Origin: an uncultured Erysipelotrichaceae bacterium
Lineage (GTDB): Bacteria; Bacillota_I; Bacilli_A; RFN20; CAG-826
DNA: 18,200 bases
Assembly (NCBI GenBank): GCA_947303755.1
Contig: CAMYZF010000017.1
Span: 1-18,200, forward strand
Direction of reading: 5' to 3'
Both the position numbers and the translations under genes were made by a program. This document shows positions 1 to 8,128 of this stretch, piece by piece (position 1 is the first letter of the stretch; every line of letters begins with the position of its first letter). A model generated the notes under the pieces. That model was given only the letters and a program-made list of their open reading frames with translations, was not told the DNA's origin and made no database searches.

Positions 1-1423
<1,423 letters not shown>

Positions 1424-1438
1424 TTTATAAAATTAACG

Positions 1439-1474
1439 ACTAAGCGATGGGGCTAAACACCCCTTCGCTTTAGT
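1439..1474 (+). promoter_or_regulatory. Imperfect hairpin between dnaK and dnaJ
   Basis: ACTAAGCGATGGGG (1439-1452) pairs with the complementary arm at 1460-1474 around a 7-base loop, with one bulged T and one T-T mismatch. GGGG/CCCC forms the top of the stem. The hairpin fills most of the 68-base gap, and the dnaJ ribosome-binding site AAAGGAG (1481-1487) follows at once. No T-run follows, so it does not look like a standard intrinsic terminator. It could be an attenuator, an mRNA 3'-end stabiliser or a processing site that lowers dnaJ relative to dnaK. That role is inference. Confidence 0.5.
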
Positions 1475-1491
1475 GCTTAGAAAGGAGAACT

Positions 1492-2631
1492 ATGGCAAAA
1501 CGAGATTTCTATGAAGTGCTAGGAGTTTCTAAAAGCGCAAGTAAGGATGAAATCAAATCCGCTTATCGTAAATTAGCGAAGAAATATCACCCAGACTTAA
1601 ACAAAGAACCTGGTGCGGAAGAAAAATTCAAAGAAGTGCAAGAAGCTTACGACATCCTTTACGATGACAAGAAGCGTGAAATGTACGATCAATTTGGTAT
1701 GGCCGCCTTTGAACAAGGTGCTTCTACTGGTGGTGCCGGTAATCCTTTCTCAGGTGCAGGCTTCGCTGGACAAGGTTTTGGCGATGTCGACTTAGGCGAT
1801 ATCTTCTCATCCTTCTTCGGTGGAGGCTCACGTAGAAGCCAAAGAAACTTCGGTCCTCAAAGAGGAGATGACACCTTGCAACGTATTCGTGTGCCGTTTA
1901 TGGACGCGATTCTAGGCAAGAAAGTGTTAGTGCCTGTATCTTATGACGAAAAATGTGAAAAGTGCGGTGGAAGCGGCGCAAAAGACCCATCTAGCATCAA
2001 AACTTGTTCACGTTGTAATGGTCGAGGCTATGTAACCAGCCAACAAAGAACAATCTTTGGGGTTATGGAACAACAAAGCGTTTGTCCAGAATGTGGTGGC
2101 TCAGGTAAAGTCATCACCGACAAATGTCCAGAATGTGGTGGCCGTGGCTACAAGCACATTAAACGCGACATTGAAGTCAATATTCCAGCCGGTATTAACG
2201 CTGGTCAACAAATCCTCATTAGAGGCAAAGGTTCAGCGGGTCGAAACGGCGGACAAAATGGTGATCTCTACTTAGAGATTGTTATCACACCTCACGAATA
2301 TTTTAAACGTGATGGAAACGATATTCATATCGATGTCCCAATTAGTTTCGTTGACGCGATTTTAGGAAAGAAAGTTGATATTCCAACTGTCTATGGTGAC
2401 GCTGAAGTTGAAATCCCAGCGGGTGTTCAACCAAATCAGATTCTTCGTCTAAAAGGACGCGGTATCAAAGATATGCGTAAAGGCACTCCTGGAGATCAAT
2501 ACATCCACGTTATCGTGAAGACTCCAACTAAGATTTCTAAAGAACAAAAGAAGCTTCTTGAAGAATATCAAAGCAAAGAGGACAAAAAGGATTCCTTCTT
2601 TGATAAATTCAAAAAATCATTCAAACGTTAA
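1492..2631 (+). CDS. dnaJ: Chaperone protein DnaJ (type I Hsp40)
   Basis: DnaJ is the cytosolic co-chaperone that delivers unfolded clients to DnaK and stimulates its ATPase. At 379 residues it has normal length and full type I architecture. The J domain (about 1-70) carries the catalytic HPD at 33-35. A Gly/Phe-rich linker (about 74-125) follows. The zinc domain has four CxxCxGxG repeats, starting near 155, 172, 198 and 212. The remainder is the C-terminal beta-sandwich substrate-binding region and a Lys/Phe-rich tail. The ATG at 1492 is set by AAAGGAG four bases upstream. It is co-directional with dnaK across a 68-base gap holding a hairpin, and is followed by an intrinsic terminator, so it ends the heat-shock transcription unit. 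The prmA gene that follows dnaJ in B. subtilis is absent here. Confidence 0.98.
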   Translation: MAKRDFYEVLGVSKSASKDEIKSAYRKLAKKYHPDLNKEPGAEEKFKEVQEAYDILYDDKKREMYDQFGMAAFEQGASTGGAGNPFSGAGFAGQGFGDVDLGDIFSSFFGGGSRRSQRNFGPQRGDDTLQRIRVPFMDAILGKKVLVPVSYDEKCEKCGGSGAKDPSSIKTCSRCNGRGYVTSQQRTIFGVMEQQSVCPECGGSGKVITDKCPECGGRGYKHIKRDIEVNIPAGINAGQQILIRGKGSAGRNGGQNGDLYLEIVITPHEYFKRDGNDIHIDVPISFVDAILGKKVDIPTVYGDAEVEIPAGVQPNQILRLKGRGIKDMRKGTPGDQYIHVIVKTPTKISKEQKKLLEEYQSKEDKKDSFFDKFKKSFKR

Positions 2632-2638
2632 CTATGTT

Positions 2639-2666
2639 AAGGCCACTATATGTGGTCTTTTCTTTT
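2639..2666 (+). terminator. Rho-independent terminator after dnaJ
   Basis: AAGGCCAC (2639-2646) pairs with GTGGTCTT (2652-2659), with one G-U pair, around a 5-base loop. A T-rich tract TTTTCTTTT follows. It lies eight bases after the dnaJ stop codon and closes the dnaK-dnaJ unit. Confidence 0.85.
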
Positions 2667-2700
2667 AAAAAATGCACCAAAAGGATGGAGCAAATGCTCT

Positions 2701-2740
2701 TATATAATGACGTATTAGTGCTATAGTATTTTGTAAGGAG
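2701..2740 (+). promoter_or_regulatory. Candidate promoter and RBS of the accessory pair
   Basis: Between the dnaJ terminator and the peptidase gene there are two possible -10 elements: TATAAT at 2703-2708 and an extended type, TGCTATAGT, at 2719-2727. Neither has a convincing -35 hexamer. The Shine-Dalgarno AAGGAG is at 2735-2740, seven bases before the ATG at 2748. A 4-bp hairpin (GAGC/GCTC) lies just upstream, at about 2688-2699. The spacing fits an independent transcript for the two downstream genes. Confidence 0.4.
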
Positions 2741-2747
2741 TGCCAAT

Positions 2748-4145
2748 ATGATTACAGATAAAGTTATTTATTTTTGTTTAAGTTTGTTCTTGTTTTCTTC
2801 ATATAATGTTGGGAAAAGAAGTGTTTTTTCATCGACAAAAGAAACTGAAATAAAATGTTTTGATTATGGATTAGAAAGAAATGATCTAATTAATCGAAAA
2901 AAAGATGGTAATCCTAATATAGGAGTTTATGAACTATGTGATTCTCTAAGCTCGAATGCGACCTCAATCCCAAATTCGTTTTATTTTATAAAACTTGGTG
3001 GACGGCATGGATATAATCCGGGCACTCTTTGTACACTTATTGCAGTTCAAATTATTTTTGGATATTACGATACATTTGTTAACGATTATCTCGTCGATGA
3101 TATGTATGACATCGTATCTAAAGATAACACTGGGATACAATCCATTCAAAACTTTGCAGATTCGCCAGGTACAGGGACAGATAACCAAGAAGAAAATCAA
3201 AGGTTTAGAGATTATCTAGTTGATTTAGGCACCGATGAAATCGGCGTTTCTGCATATGTTGATGGTTATGACACTTATGAACAGAGCAGAGTGATTAGAC
3301 GTTATTTAGATGATAGAAACATTTCTTCCACTGTTTACCCAATTACAAACGCAAATTTTGGTCCAAATCTCACTAAATTACGCATCAAACAGGCGATCAA
3401 TAGTGGAAGGCCAGTTATTTGCAATGATAGGGGACATTCGGTTGTTGCTTTTGCATATGACGATAATTATGTATATGTTCATACGGGTTGGGGACGGATT
3501 GGCATGACTGTTTGGGCAACTTTTGAAGACAACAGCAATATTGGCTATGAAATTGGCGCTATTGATATAGTCCTATCTTGTGAACATATTCATTCTGATA
3601 ATTATTATTCAAGTTATTACCATAAAGCATACTGTCCAGATGGCTTTGAGCGTGGAAGAATTGAATTAAAACCAAACGATTTTGGGTTTGAACCACAATA
3701 CTATTTTTATCAAAAACTCAAAAACATTTATGTTGGAGATGACACAATCCAAACAAGACGTCTTAGAACAGGTTATATCGAAAATTCTTTTATTAATCTC
3801 TCCCCAAGAAGACAAGATGCTGGAATTGCATATTTAGAGATGACTTTCCCTGATGTCATTCGAAACATTGTTGTAGATATATCGTTTTGGGGTGGAAATG
3901 AATTATATGATCCAAACATTCACAATGCTAGAATTGAATATAAAGATTCTGATAATCATTGGGTCGAAGCTATTGATTTGCTGCACGACATTTCTTTATC
4001 AACTAATAGATTTAATCAGGACAGAATCAACATCGTTTTTCCAGAAGAAACATCATCGTTCAGATTTTATGCTTCAAATTATGCTATAGGCAATCTAAAC
4101 AAAGGAAGAATTTCGATTGGAGGCTTAAGTGTCACCTATGAATAA
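2748..4145 (+). CDS. Secreted papain-like (C39/C10-like) cysteine peptidase candidate
   Basis: This is a 465-residue protein of uncertain function. Residues 1-20 form a short, weakly charged N-terminus followed by a hydrophobic stretch (VIYFCLSLFLF), probably a signal peptide or membrane anchor. The segment YNPGTLCTLIAVQIIFGYYD (89-108) looks like a papain-fold nucleophile helix with Cys95. GHSVVAFAY (229-237) offers the catalytic His230, and HTGWG (245-249) resembles the GWG turn that follows the third catalytic residue in C10/C39-type enzymes. The Asn or Asp expected there appears to be His245, so activity is uncertain. Residues about 300-465 form a separate, beta-rich, aromatic C-terminal region that I do not recognise; it may be an adhesion or ligand-binding module. 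The RBS is AAGGAG at 2735-2740. Codons are more T-ending than in the flanking housekeeping genes. Its 3' end overlaps the following lipoprotein gene. Confidence is high for the gene and moderate for the peptidase fold. Confidence 0.6.
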   Translation: MITDKVIYFCLSLFLFSSYNVGKRSVFSSTKETEIKCFDYGLERNDLINRKKDGNPNIGVYELCDSLSSNATSIPNSFYFIKLGGRHGYNPGTLCTLIAVQIIFGYYDTFVNDYLVDDMYDIVSKDNTGIQSIQNFADSPGTGTDNQEENQRFRDYLVDLGTDEIGVSAYVDGYDTYEQSRVIRRYLDDRNISSTVYPITNANFGPNLTKLRIKQAINSGRPVICNDRGHSVVAFAYDDNYVYVHTGWGRIGMTVWATFEDNSNIGYEIGAIDIVLSCEHIHSDNYYSSYYHKAYCPDGFERGRIELKPNDFGFEPQYYFYQKLKNIYVGDDTIQTRRLRTGYIENSFINLSPRRQDAGIAYLEMTFPDVIRNIVVDISFWGGNELYDPNIHNARIEYKDSDNHWVEAIDLLHDISLSTNRFNQDRINIVFPEETSSFRFYASNYAIGNLNKGRISIGGLSVTYE

Positions 4146-4755
4146 AAAAATTCTTATTTTTTTGTCTTTTATTCTCCTTACCTCTTGTGCGAAGGTTAAG
4201 ACCAATACTCACAACAATCGAAAACGAGGTCATTATATTTGGACAAACGATTATAAAACATTCGATGAGATGATTAATGCTGAAAAAGCTTTTATTAGTA
4301 AAATCGCTTATCCAGAATGGGCTGATAAAACCAAGCGCATCGTATTTCCATTAGAAAACGCAATCTTTAATGAAGAATATCGTTATAAACGATATTATAT
4401 CAAGGGAATTTGTTATTGTATAGATTATCTCGGCGAATCGTTTGAAATCCCACACAAAGAAGGCGAACACTGTGAATATCTTAAGAATAGGGAACTGATA
4501 GTTGATTATGGAAATGAAGAATTATTCACTACGCTTACTTATTCAATGGTTGGAGAAATAAGTGTTGAAACATTTGTCAATTTAAAATGGCAATCATCAA
4601 ATGATGGCTATAAATATAGACTTGAGAATGACAAAAACGAGATAGTCTGCGAATTATCTTTTGCAAAAGAGACACAAGAAGAGTCTAAAACCGCTTTTCT
4701 CAACATTGTTTTAGATGCTTGCCGCTACGACAACTTAGTTGATTTCAACTATTAG
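4129..4755 (+). CDS. Small lipoprotein of unknown function
   Basis: The product has about 208 residues. Its N-terminus is a lipoprotein signal peptide: lysines, the hydrophobic run ILIFLSFILL and the lipobox LTSC. After lipidation at that Cys (residue 20 from the GTG, 17 from the ATG) it would be tethered to the outer face of the membrane. The mature part is soluble, charged and aromatic and matches no family I recognise; Cys residues cluster around CYCIDY and in EHCEY. Two starts are possible. GTG at 4129 lies five bases after GGAGG (4119-4123); ATG at 4138 would give the classic MNKK start but sits 14 bases away. Either start overlaps the end of the peptidase gene, which implies co-translation and possibly a joint role at the cell surface. 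Base composition matches the peptidase gene, not the neighbours. Confidence 0.75.
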   Translation: MSPMNKKILIFLSFILLTSCAKVKTNTHNNRKRGHYIWTNDYKTFDEMINAEKAFISKIAYPEWADKTKRIVFPLENAIFNEEYRYKRYYIKGICYCIDYLGESFEIPHKEGEHCEYLKNRELIVDYGNEELFTTLTYSMVGEISVETFVNLKWQSSNDGYKYRLENDKNEIVCELSFAKETQEESKTAFLNIVLDACRYDNLVDFNY

Positions 4756-4760
4756 ATGTC

Positions 4761-4785
4761 ATTCTTCAAAAAGAATTGATTTTTG
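4761..4785 (+). terminator. Possible weak terminator after the lipoprotein gene
   Basis: ATTCTT and AAGAAT form a 6-bp, all but one A-T, stem with a 4-base loop at 4761-4776, followed by TGATTTTTGG. The stem is weak, and the same bases overlap the presumed guaD promoter. Confidence 0.3.
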
Positions 4786-4792
4786 GTAAAAT
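4765..4792 (+). promoter_or_regulatory. Candidate promoter of the guanine deaminase gene
   Basis: An extended -10 element, TGGTAAAAT, occupies 4784-4792. A weak -35, TTCAAA, at 4765-4770 is 16 bases upstream of the hexamer. The RBS GGGAG (4801-4805) and the ATG at 4812 lie downstream at sensible distances. Confidence 0.45.
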
Positions 4793-4811
4793 AAATATTT
4801 GGGAGATTAAT

Positions 4812-5270
4812 ATGAACAAATATATGCATATGGCGATCCTTGAAGCTCGTAAGGGTATTCGTAAGGGTCATGGTGGTCCATTCGGCGCAGTCATCGTTAA
4901 AGATGGTGAAGTAATTGGAAAGGGTCACAACGAAGTCGTTAAAAATAACGACCCTACTTGCCATGGTGAAATGATGGCGATCCATAAAGCTTGTAAGAAG
5001 CTTGGCACATTCGATTTAAGCGGATGTGAATTATACACGACTGGCGAACCTTGCCCAATGTGTATGGCAGCGATTCTCTGGGCAAATATCAGCAAAGTAT
5101 ATTACGGATGTAATATCGTTGATACCGAAGACATCGGCTTCAGAGACAAAGTATTCTATGAATTCCAAGAAAATGGTGGACGTGAAAAGATGGTGGTCGA
5201 ACTCGATCGTAAAGCCTGCCTAAAGTTATATCAAGAATATAAAAATATCGCTGATAAAACTGCTTATTAA
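4812..5270 (+). CDS. guaD: Guanine deaminase-like cytidine-deaminase-fold enzyme
   Basis: This 152-residue zinc hydrolase probably deaminates guanine to xanthine in purine salvage; it is cytosolic and expected to be dimeric. The zinc site is visible as His51-x-Glu53 (THGE-type, here CHGE) and Pro-Cys81-x-x-Cys84 (EPCPMC). GGPFGAVIVKDG (21-32) and NNDPT (45-49), together with a C-terminus ending in an aromatic residue after a basic helix (IADKTAY), match the short bacterial GuaD type better than tRNA adenosine deaminase TadA. Another nucleobase deaminase specificity cannot be excluded. B. subtilis GuaD is of about the same length. The usual HAE is HGE here. The start at 4812 is chosen because GGGAG lies six bases upstream; a TTG 36 bases earlier falls inside the promoter. 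Its own promoter and terminator make it a single-gene unit. Confidence 0.8.
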   Translation: MNKYMHMAILEARKGIRKGHGGPFGAVIVKDGEVIGKGHNEVVKNNDPTCHGEMMAIHKACKKLGTFDLSGCELYTTGEPCPMCMAAILWANISKVYYGCNIVDTEDIGFRDKVFYEFQENGGREKMVVELDRKACLKLYQEYKNIADKTAY

Positions 5271-5282
5271 AATTAAATCAAC

Positions 5283-5314
5283 AAGGACAGAAAATAAAAC
5301 TGTCCTTTTGTTTT
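5283..5314 (+). terminator. Rho-independent terminator after guaD
   Basis: AAGGACAG (5283-5290) and CTGTCCTT (5300-5307) form a perfect 8-bp stem around a 9-base A-rich loop, followed by TTGTTTT. The T-tract also supplies the presumed -35 of the next gene. Confidence 0.88.
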
Positions 5315-5335
5315 GCTCATGTAATGTTATATACT
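5308..5335 (+). promoter_or_regulatory. Promoter of the TM2-rsmE-mtaB unit, near-leaderless
   Basis: TTGTTT (5308-5313), a 16-base spacer and TATACT (5330-5335) form a plausible sigma-A promoter. An overlapping extended form, TGTTATATA, is at 5325-5333. The expected start of transcription, about 5340-5342, is only six to eight bases before the ATG at 5348, and there is no Shine-Dalgarno sequence. Confidence 0.5.
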
Positions 5336-5347
5336 TGTAAAGTATCT

Positions 5348-5782
5348 ATGGCGAAGTGCAAATACTGTGGTGAAACGATCTCAAGACTCGACAAAGAAGT
5401 TTGTCCATTTTGTGGTGGTCGTAAACCACTTCTTGATAACGAATATCAAACCGAAGATATGACGAAAGCTTTGGATTCTTTGAAAGAAGAAGATCGCCCA
5501 AAAGCTAAATCAAAAATAATCGCTGCTATCTTAGCATTCCTATTAGGAATCTTTGGTGTTAATTCCTATTATTTAGGTCGATATAAACTTGGTTTAATCG
5601 TCTTAGGCATCAGCGCTCTTTCGATTGGAGGAGTGGGAACGATATTCTTTTTCACTTTCCTTCATAATGCCTTCGCTTATCTAATTCCTCTTTTTGTGAT
5701 GGAAGCTTTAATGATTGCGGTTGGAATTTCCTACCTCGTTAGAGCGGATATCACAGATGCGAATGGAGAGTTTTTAAAATAA
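5348..5782 (+). CDS. Zinc-ribbon and TM2-domain membrane protein
   Basis: A 144-residue membrane protein. An N-terminal zinc ribbon (CKYC at 4-7, CPFC near 19-22) is followed by an acidic linker. A TM2 domain (about 50-85) comes next: a hydrophobic helix with GIFGVNSYYLGRYKLG, close to the family pattern of GxFGxHxFYLG between two helices. A further hydrophobic hairpin follows (about 85-130). TM2 proteins are widespread, with no firmly established biochemical role. I prefer the ATG at 5348 because the protein then opens directly at the zinc ribbon, while the ATG at 5324 lies upstream of the presumed -10. No ribosome-binding site is present at either start. The stop codon overlaps the rsmE start (TAATG), so translation is probably coupled. 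Confidence 0.82.
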   Translation: MAKCKYCGETISRLDKEVCPFCGGRKPLLDNEYQTEDMTKALDSLKEEDRPKAKSKIIAAILAFLLGIFGVNSYYLGRYKLGLIVLGISALSIGGVGTIFFFTFLHNAFAYLIPLFVMEALMIAVGISYLVRADITDANGEFLK

Positions 5783-6501
5783 TGCAACGTTATTTTGGTC
5801 ATAAAATTAAAAACAATATCATTCTCGATGAGGAAGATTCTTATCATTTACTAAAAGTAATGAGAGCGAGACGCGGCGAAGAAATCGAAGTGGTCGCTGA
5901 TGATAATGTCTATCTTTGCGAAATTACTTCAGTCAAGCCTCTTAAGATCATTTCAAAGAAACTCATCAAAGAAAATAACGAACTTCCAAACTATGTTGTT
6001 TTAATCGCTGCTTTACTTAAAGGCGATAAGATGGATTTTGTTTTACAAAAGGCAACTGAATTAGGTGTTTCAGAAATCGTTTTAATGACAACTGAAAGAA
6101 CGATTGTAAGAATCAAAGGTCATAAGGATGATCTAAAGCTTGGTAGATACCAAAAGATTCTTAAAGAAGCCGCTCAACAATGCAAACGTCGCAAAGTTCC
6201 ATTCATCCATAGACTCATTGATTTCAATCAACTCGATGAAGTTTATGCGGATGTTAAGCTTATTGCTTATGAAGGCACCAGAACTTCGGTAGCGACCTTA
6301 AATAAGAAAATTGATTCCCTTAAACCAAAACAAAAACTGGCGGTAGTTATTGGTCCAGAAGGCGGATTCTCCGAAGGTGAAATTGCTTTTGCTAAACATA
6401 ATGGCTTTACTCCAGTTGGTTTAGGAAACCGCATCTTACGAGCGGAGACAGCCTCAATATACGCTTTAAGCGTAATCGCGAATAGATTAGAGACTAAATA
6501 A
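5782..6501 (+). CDS. rsmE: 16S rRNA (uracil-1498-N3)-methyltransferase RsmE
   Basis: RsmE methylates U1498 of 16S rRNA in the decoding region of the assembled small subunit, using S-adenosylmethionine through a SPOUT-fold trefoil knot. At 239 residues it has the usual length. The N-terminal PUA-like part (1-70) precedes the knot domain. Family motifs are visible: KGDKMD..LQKATELGV (80-96), ERT, EAAQQCKRRKVP (129-140), GPEGG (191-195) and the knot motif LGNRILRAETA (213-223). It starts in a TAATG overlap with the TM2 gene and ends in another with mtaB. A GGAG at about 5767 inside the TM2 gene may act as a distant ribosome-binding site. In B. subtilis the homologue yqeU lies in the dnaK region immediately before mtaB, as here. 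Confidence 0.96.
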   Translation: MQRYFGHKIKNNIILDEEDSYHLLKVMRARRGEEIEVVADDNVYLCEITSVKPLKIISKKLIKENNELPNYVVLIAALLKGDKMDFVLQKATELGVSEIVLMTTERTIVRIKGHKDDLKLGRYQKILKEAAQQCKRRKVPFIHRLIDFNQLDEVYADVKLIAYEGTRTSVATLNKKIDSLKPKQKLAVVIGPEGGFSEGEIAFAKHNGFTPVGLGNRILRAETASIYALSVIANRLETK

Positions 6502-7742
6502 TGCTTAAATTCATTTCCCTTGGTTGCAAAGTTAACTCCTATGAATCCGATGCATTGAAGGAGTTATTTTTATCTAACGGCTTTTCTGATAAAGATAACA
6601 TCATTGTTATTAACACTTGTTCAGTTACTTCAATCGCGGATCAAAAGTCTCGTCAAATCATTCGTAGAGAAAAACGAAATAATAAAGACGCAGTGGTGGC
6701 GGTCATGGGTTGCTATTCCCAAAAGAACGCTGACTATGTTATAAACGAATGTAAAGCCGACATCGTTGTGGGCACATCTAACCGTACCAAATTAGTGGAA
6801 TATGTCAAAACTTTCTTAAAAGAAAGAAAACCAATTATTGATGTTGAACCAAAACCAAGAGAATTCAAGTATGAATCCTTCGGAACATTTTCTCTTCCAT
6901 CTACGACAAGAGCGTACATAAAGGTCGAAGATGGCTGCAATAACTTCTGTACATATTGCACGATTCCATACACCCGTGGAGTAGCGCGTTCTCGTCCTAG
7001 AGAAGAAATCGTCTCCGAAATCAAATCTTTGATTAGCCATGGATATTTAGAATTTGTTATCACAGGTATTCATACCGCTCACTATGGATTAGATTTGAAA
7101 AATGAAACCTTTTCTTCCTTAATAGAAGAATTATTAAATATTGATGGACTTTATCGCTTAAGAATAAGTTCGATTGAAGAGAGTGAAATTGATGACAAGT
7201 TCATCGAACTTTTAAGAACCAAAGATAATATCGCGAATCATCTTCATATGCCTTTACAATCTGGATCACCAACCGTCTTAAAAAGAATGGGCCGAAAATA
7301 CAACGTTGATGACTTTATTAACAAAGTTAAAAGAATTAGAGAAGCTCGCCCTGATATCGCGATTACAACCGATGTGATCGTTGGCTTCCCTAATGAAACT
7401 GAAGAAGAATTTTTAGAAACAGTTAATTTTATTAAGAAAGTCAATTTCGCTGAACTTCATGTCTTCCCATTCTCTGCTAGAGAGGGCACGCCTGCTTATA
7501 AGATGAGCGGGCAAGTCTCACCAGATGTAAAAGCTAAGAGAGTTCAAACTCTTTTAGAGTTATCTGAGAAACTTAAAGAGAATTATCGTAAGAAGTTTAT
7601 CGGTAAAGAACTTGAAGTCATCATCGAAGAGAAAGATAAAGAGACTGGTTTGATGCGAGGTCATTCTTCGAATTACTTAATGCTTGAAGATGATCTTCCA
7701 GAGTCATCAATTGGTAAAATTGTTAAAATAAAAGTTCGATAA
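6501..7742 (+). CDS. mtaB: tRNA t6A37 methylthiotransferase MtaB
   Basis: A radical-SAM enzyme that converts N6-threonylcarbamoyladenosine at tRNA position 37 to its 2-methylthio derivative (ms2t6A), using two iron-sulfur clusters. At 413 residues it carries the N-terminal methylthiotransferase domain with cluster ligands Cys9 (GCKVN), Cys40 (NTCSVT) and Cys71 (GCYSQ). The radical-SAM cluster motif is CNNFCTYC (Cys146, Cys150, Cys153), followed by PYTRG, the TIM barrel and a C-terminal TRAM-like RNA-binding segment (about 350-413). The NTCSVT/GCKVNSYE variant fits MtaB better than MiaB or RimO. Its start overlaps the rsmE stop (TAATG) with no Shine-Dalgarno, so coupled translation is likely. 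No terminator follows; the next promoter lies within the 102-base gap before rpmF. Confidence 0.95.
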   Translation: MLKFISLGCKVNSYESDALKELFLSNGFSDKDNIIVINTCSVTSIADQKSRQIIRREKRNNKDAVVAVMGCYSQKNADYVINECKADIVVGTSNRTKLVEYVKTFLKERKPIIDVEPKPREFKYESFGTFSLPSTTRAYIKVEDGCNNFCTYCTIPYTRGVARSRPREEIVSEIKSLISHGYLEFVITGIHTAHYGLDLKNETFSSLIEELLNIDGLYRLRISSIEESEIDDKFIELLRTKDNIANHLHMPLQSGSPTVLKRMGRKYNVDDFINKVKRIREARPDIAITTDVIVGFPNETEEEFLETVNFIKKVNFAELHVFPFSAREGTPAYKMSGQVSPDVKAKRVQTLLELSEKLKENYRKKFIGKELEVIIEEKDKETGLMRGHSSNYLMLEDDLPESSIGKIVKIKVR

Positions 7743-7787
7743 AATCTAAACAAATTATATGATTATTAAACATTGTATTAAAATTGT

Positions 7788-7815
7788 TTGCTATCGATTT
7801 CCCTTCATATATAAT
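7788..7815 (+). promoter_or_regulatory. Promoter of the rpmF-deoC-rpsU unit
   Basis: TTGCTA (7788-7793), a 16-base spacer and a perfect TATAAT (7810-7815) form a good sigma-A promoter. The leader is about 20-25 bases and contains the strong RBS AAAGGAGG (7828-7835), nine bases before the ATG. Confidence 0.65.
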
Positions 7816-7844
7816 ATATGTCGGTCTAAAGGAGGCTAAATACT

Positions 7845-8096
7845 ATGGCAGTCCCATTCAGAAGAACGTCCAAAACATCTAAAAGAATGAGAAGAACTCA
7901 TTTCAAATTATCTGTTTCTGGATTAGTTAAATGCCCAAATTGTGGCGCAACAATCAAATCACATAATGTCTGTCCAAAATGTGGATATTATGGTGGCAAA
8001 GATGTCATGAGCAAGAAAGAAGAAAAGAAGGCCGTTGATGTCAAGCCAGTTAAAAAGGCTCCAGCTAAAAAAGCTGAAAAAGCCAAAGCTGAATAA
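7845..8096 (+). CDS. rpmF: 50S ribosomal protein bL32 with basic C-terminal extension
   Basis: A structural protein of the large ribosomal subunit. The N-terminus [20 protein letters not shown] is typical of bL32. The zinc-binding pairs CPNC (30-33) and CPKC (43-46) are intact, so this is the zinc-containing form. Usual bL32 proteins are about 57-60 residues; this one has 83, because residues about 55-83 form a Lys/Ala/Glu/Pro low-complexity tail with repeated KKA/KKAEKA units. It has its own promoter and a strong ribosome-binding site. deoC follows after a 32-base gap, and no terminator lies between them. Confidence 0.96.
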   Translation: MAVPFRRTSKTSKRMRRTHFKLSVSGLVKCPNCGATIKSHNVCPKCGYYGGKDVMSKKEEKKAVDVKPVKKAPAKKAEKAKAE

Positions 8097-8128
8097 TTGT
8101 GTTAAAATAAATTCACGAGGTGAATAAA

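Noticed and set aside
1424..1491. CIRCE heat-shock operator near dnaJ
   Set aside because: The visible inverted repeat does not match the TTAGCACTC-N9-GAGTGCTAA operator; CIRCE would be expected before hrcA/grpE, outside the window.
4776..4811. Upstream TTG start extending guaD by 12 codons
   Set aside because: It overlaps the -10 element and has no ribosome-binding site, whereas GGGAG precedes the ATG at 4812.
4752..4985. Minus-strand open frame opposite the start of guaD
   Set aside because: It lies antisense to the conserved deaminase motifs, has no ribosome-binding site and no recognisable protein features; it is a shadow of the real gene.
5324..5347. Upstream ATG extending the TM2 protein by eight residues
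   Set aside because: It lies at or before the -10 hexamer, so it would not be transcribed from the visible promoter; the extension (MLYTCKVS) also precedes a zinc-ribbon start MAKCKYC.
6734..7063. Minus-strand open frame of about 109 codons inside mtaB
   Set aside because: It is antisense to the radical-SAM core of mtaB and shows no protein family signal.
8120..8128. GTG start for deoC three codons upstream
   Set aside because: It overlaps the only Shine-Dalgarno sequence; the ATG at 8129 has ideal spacing.
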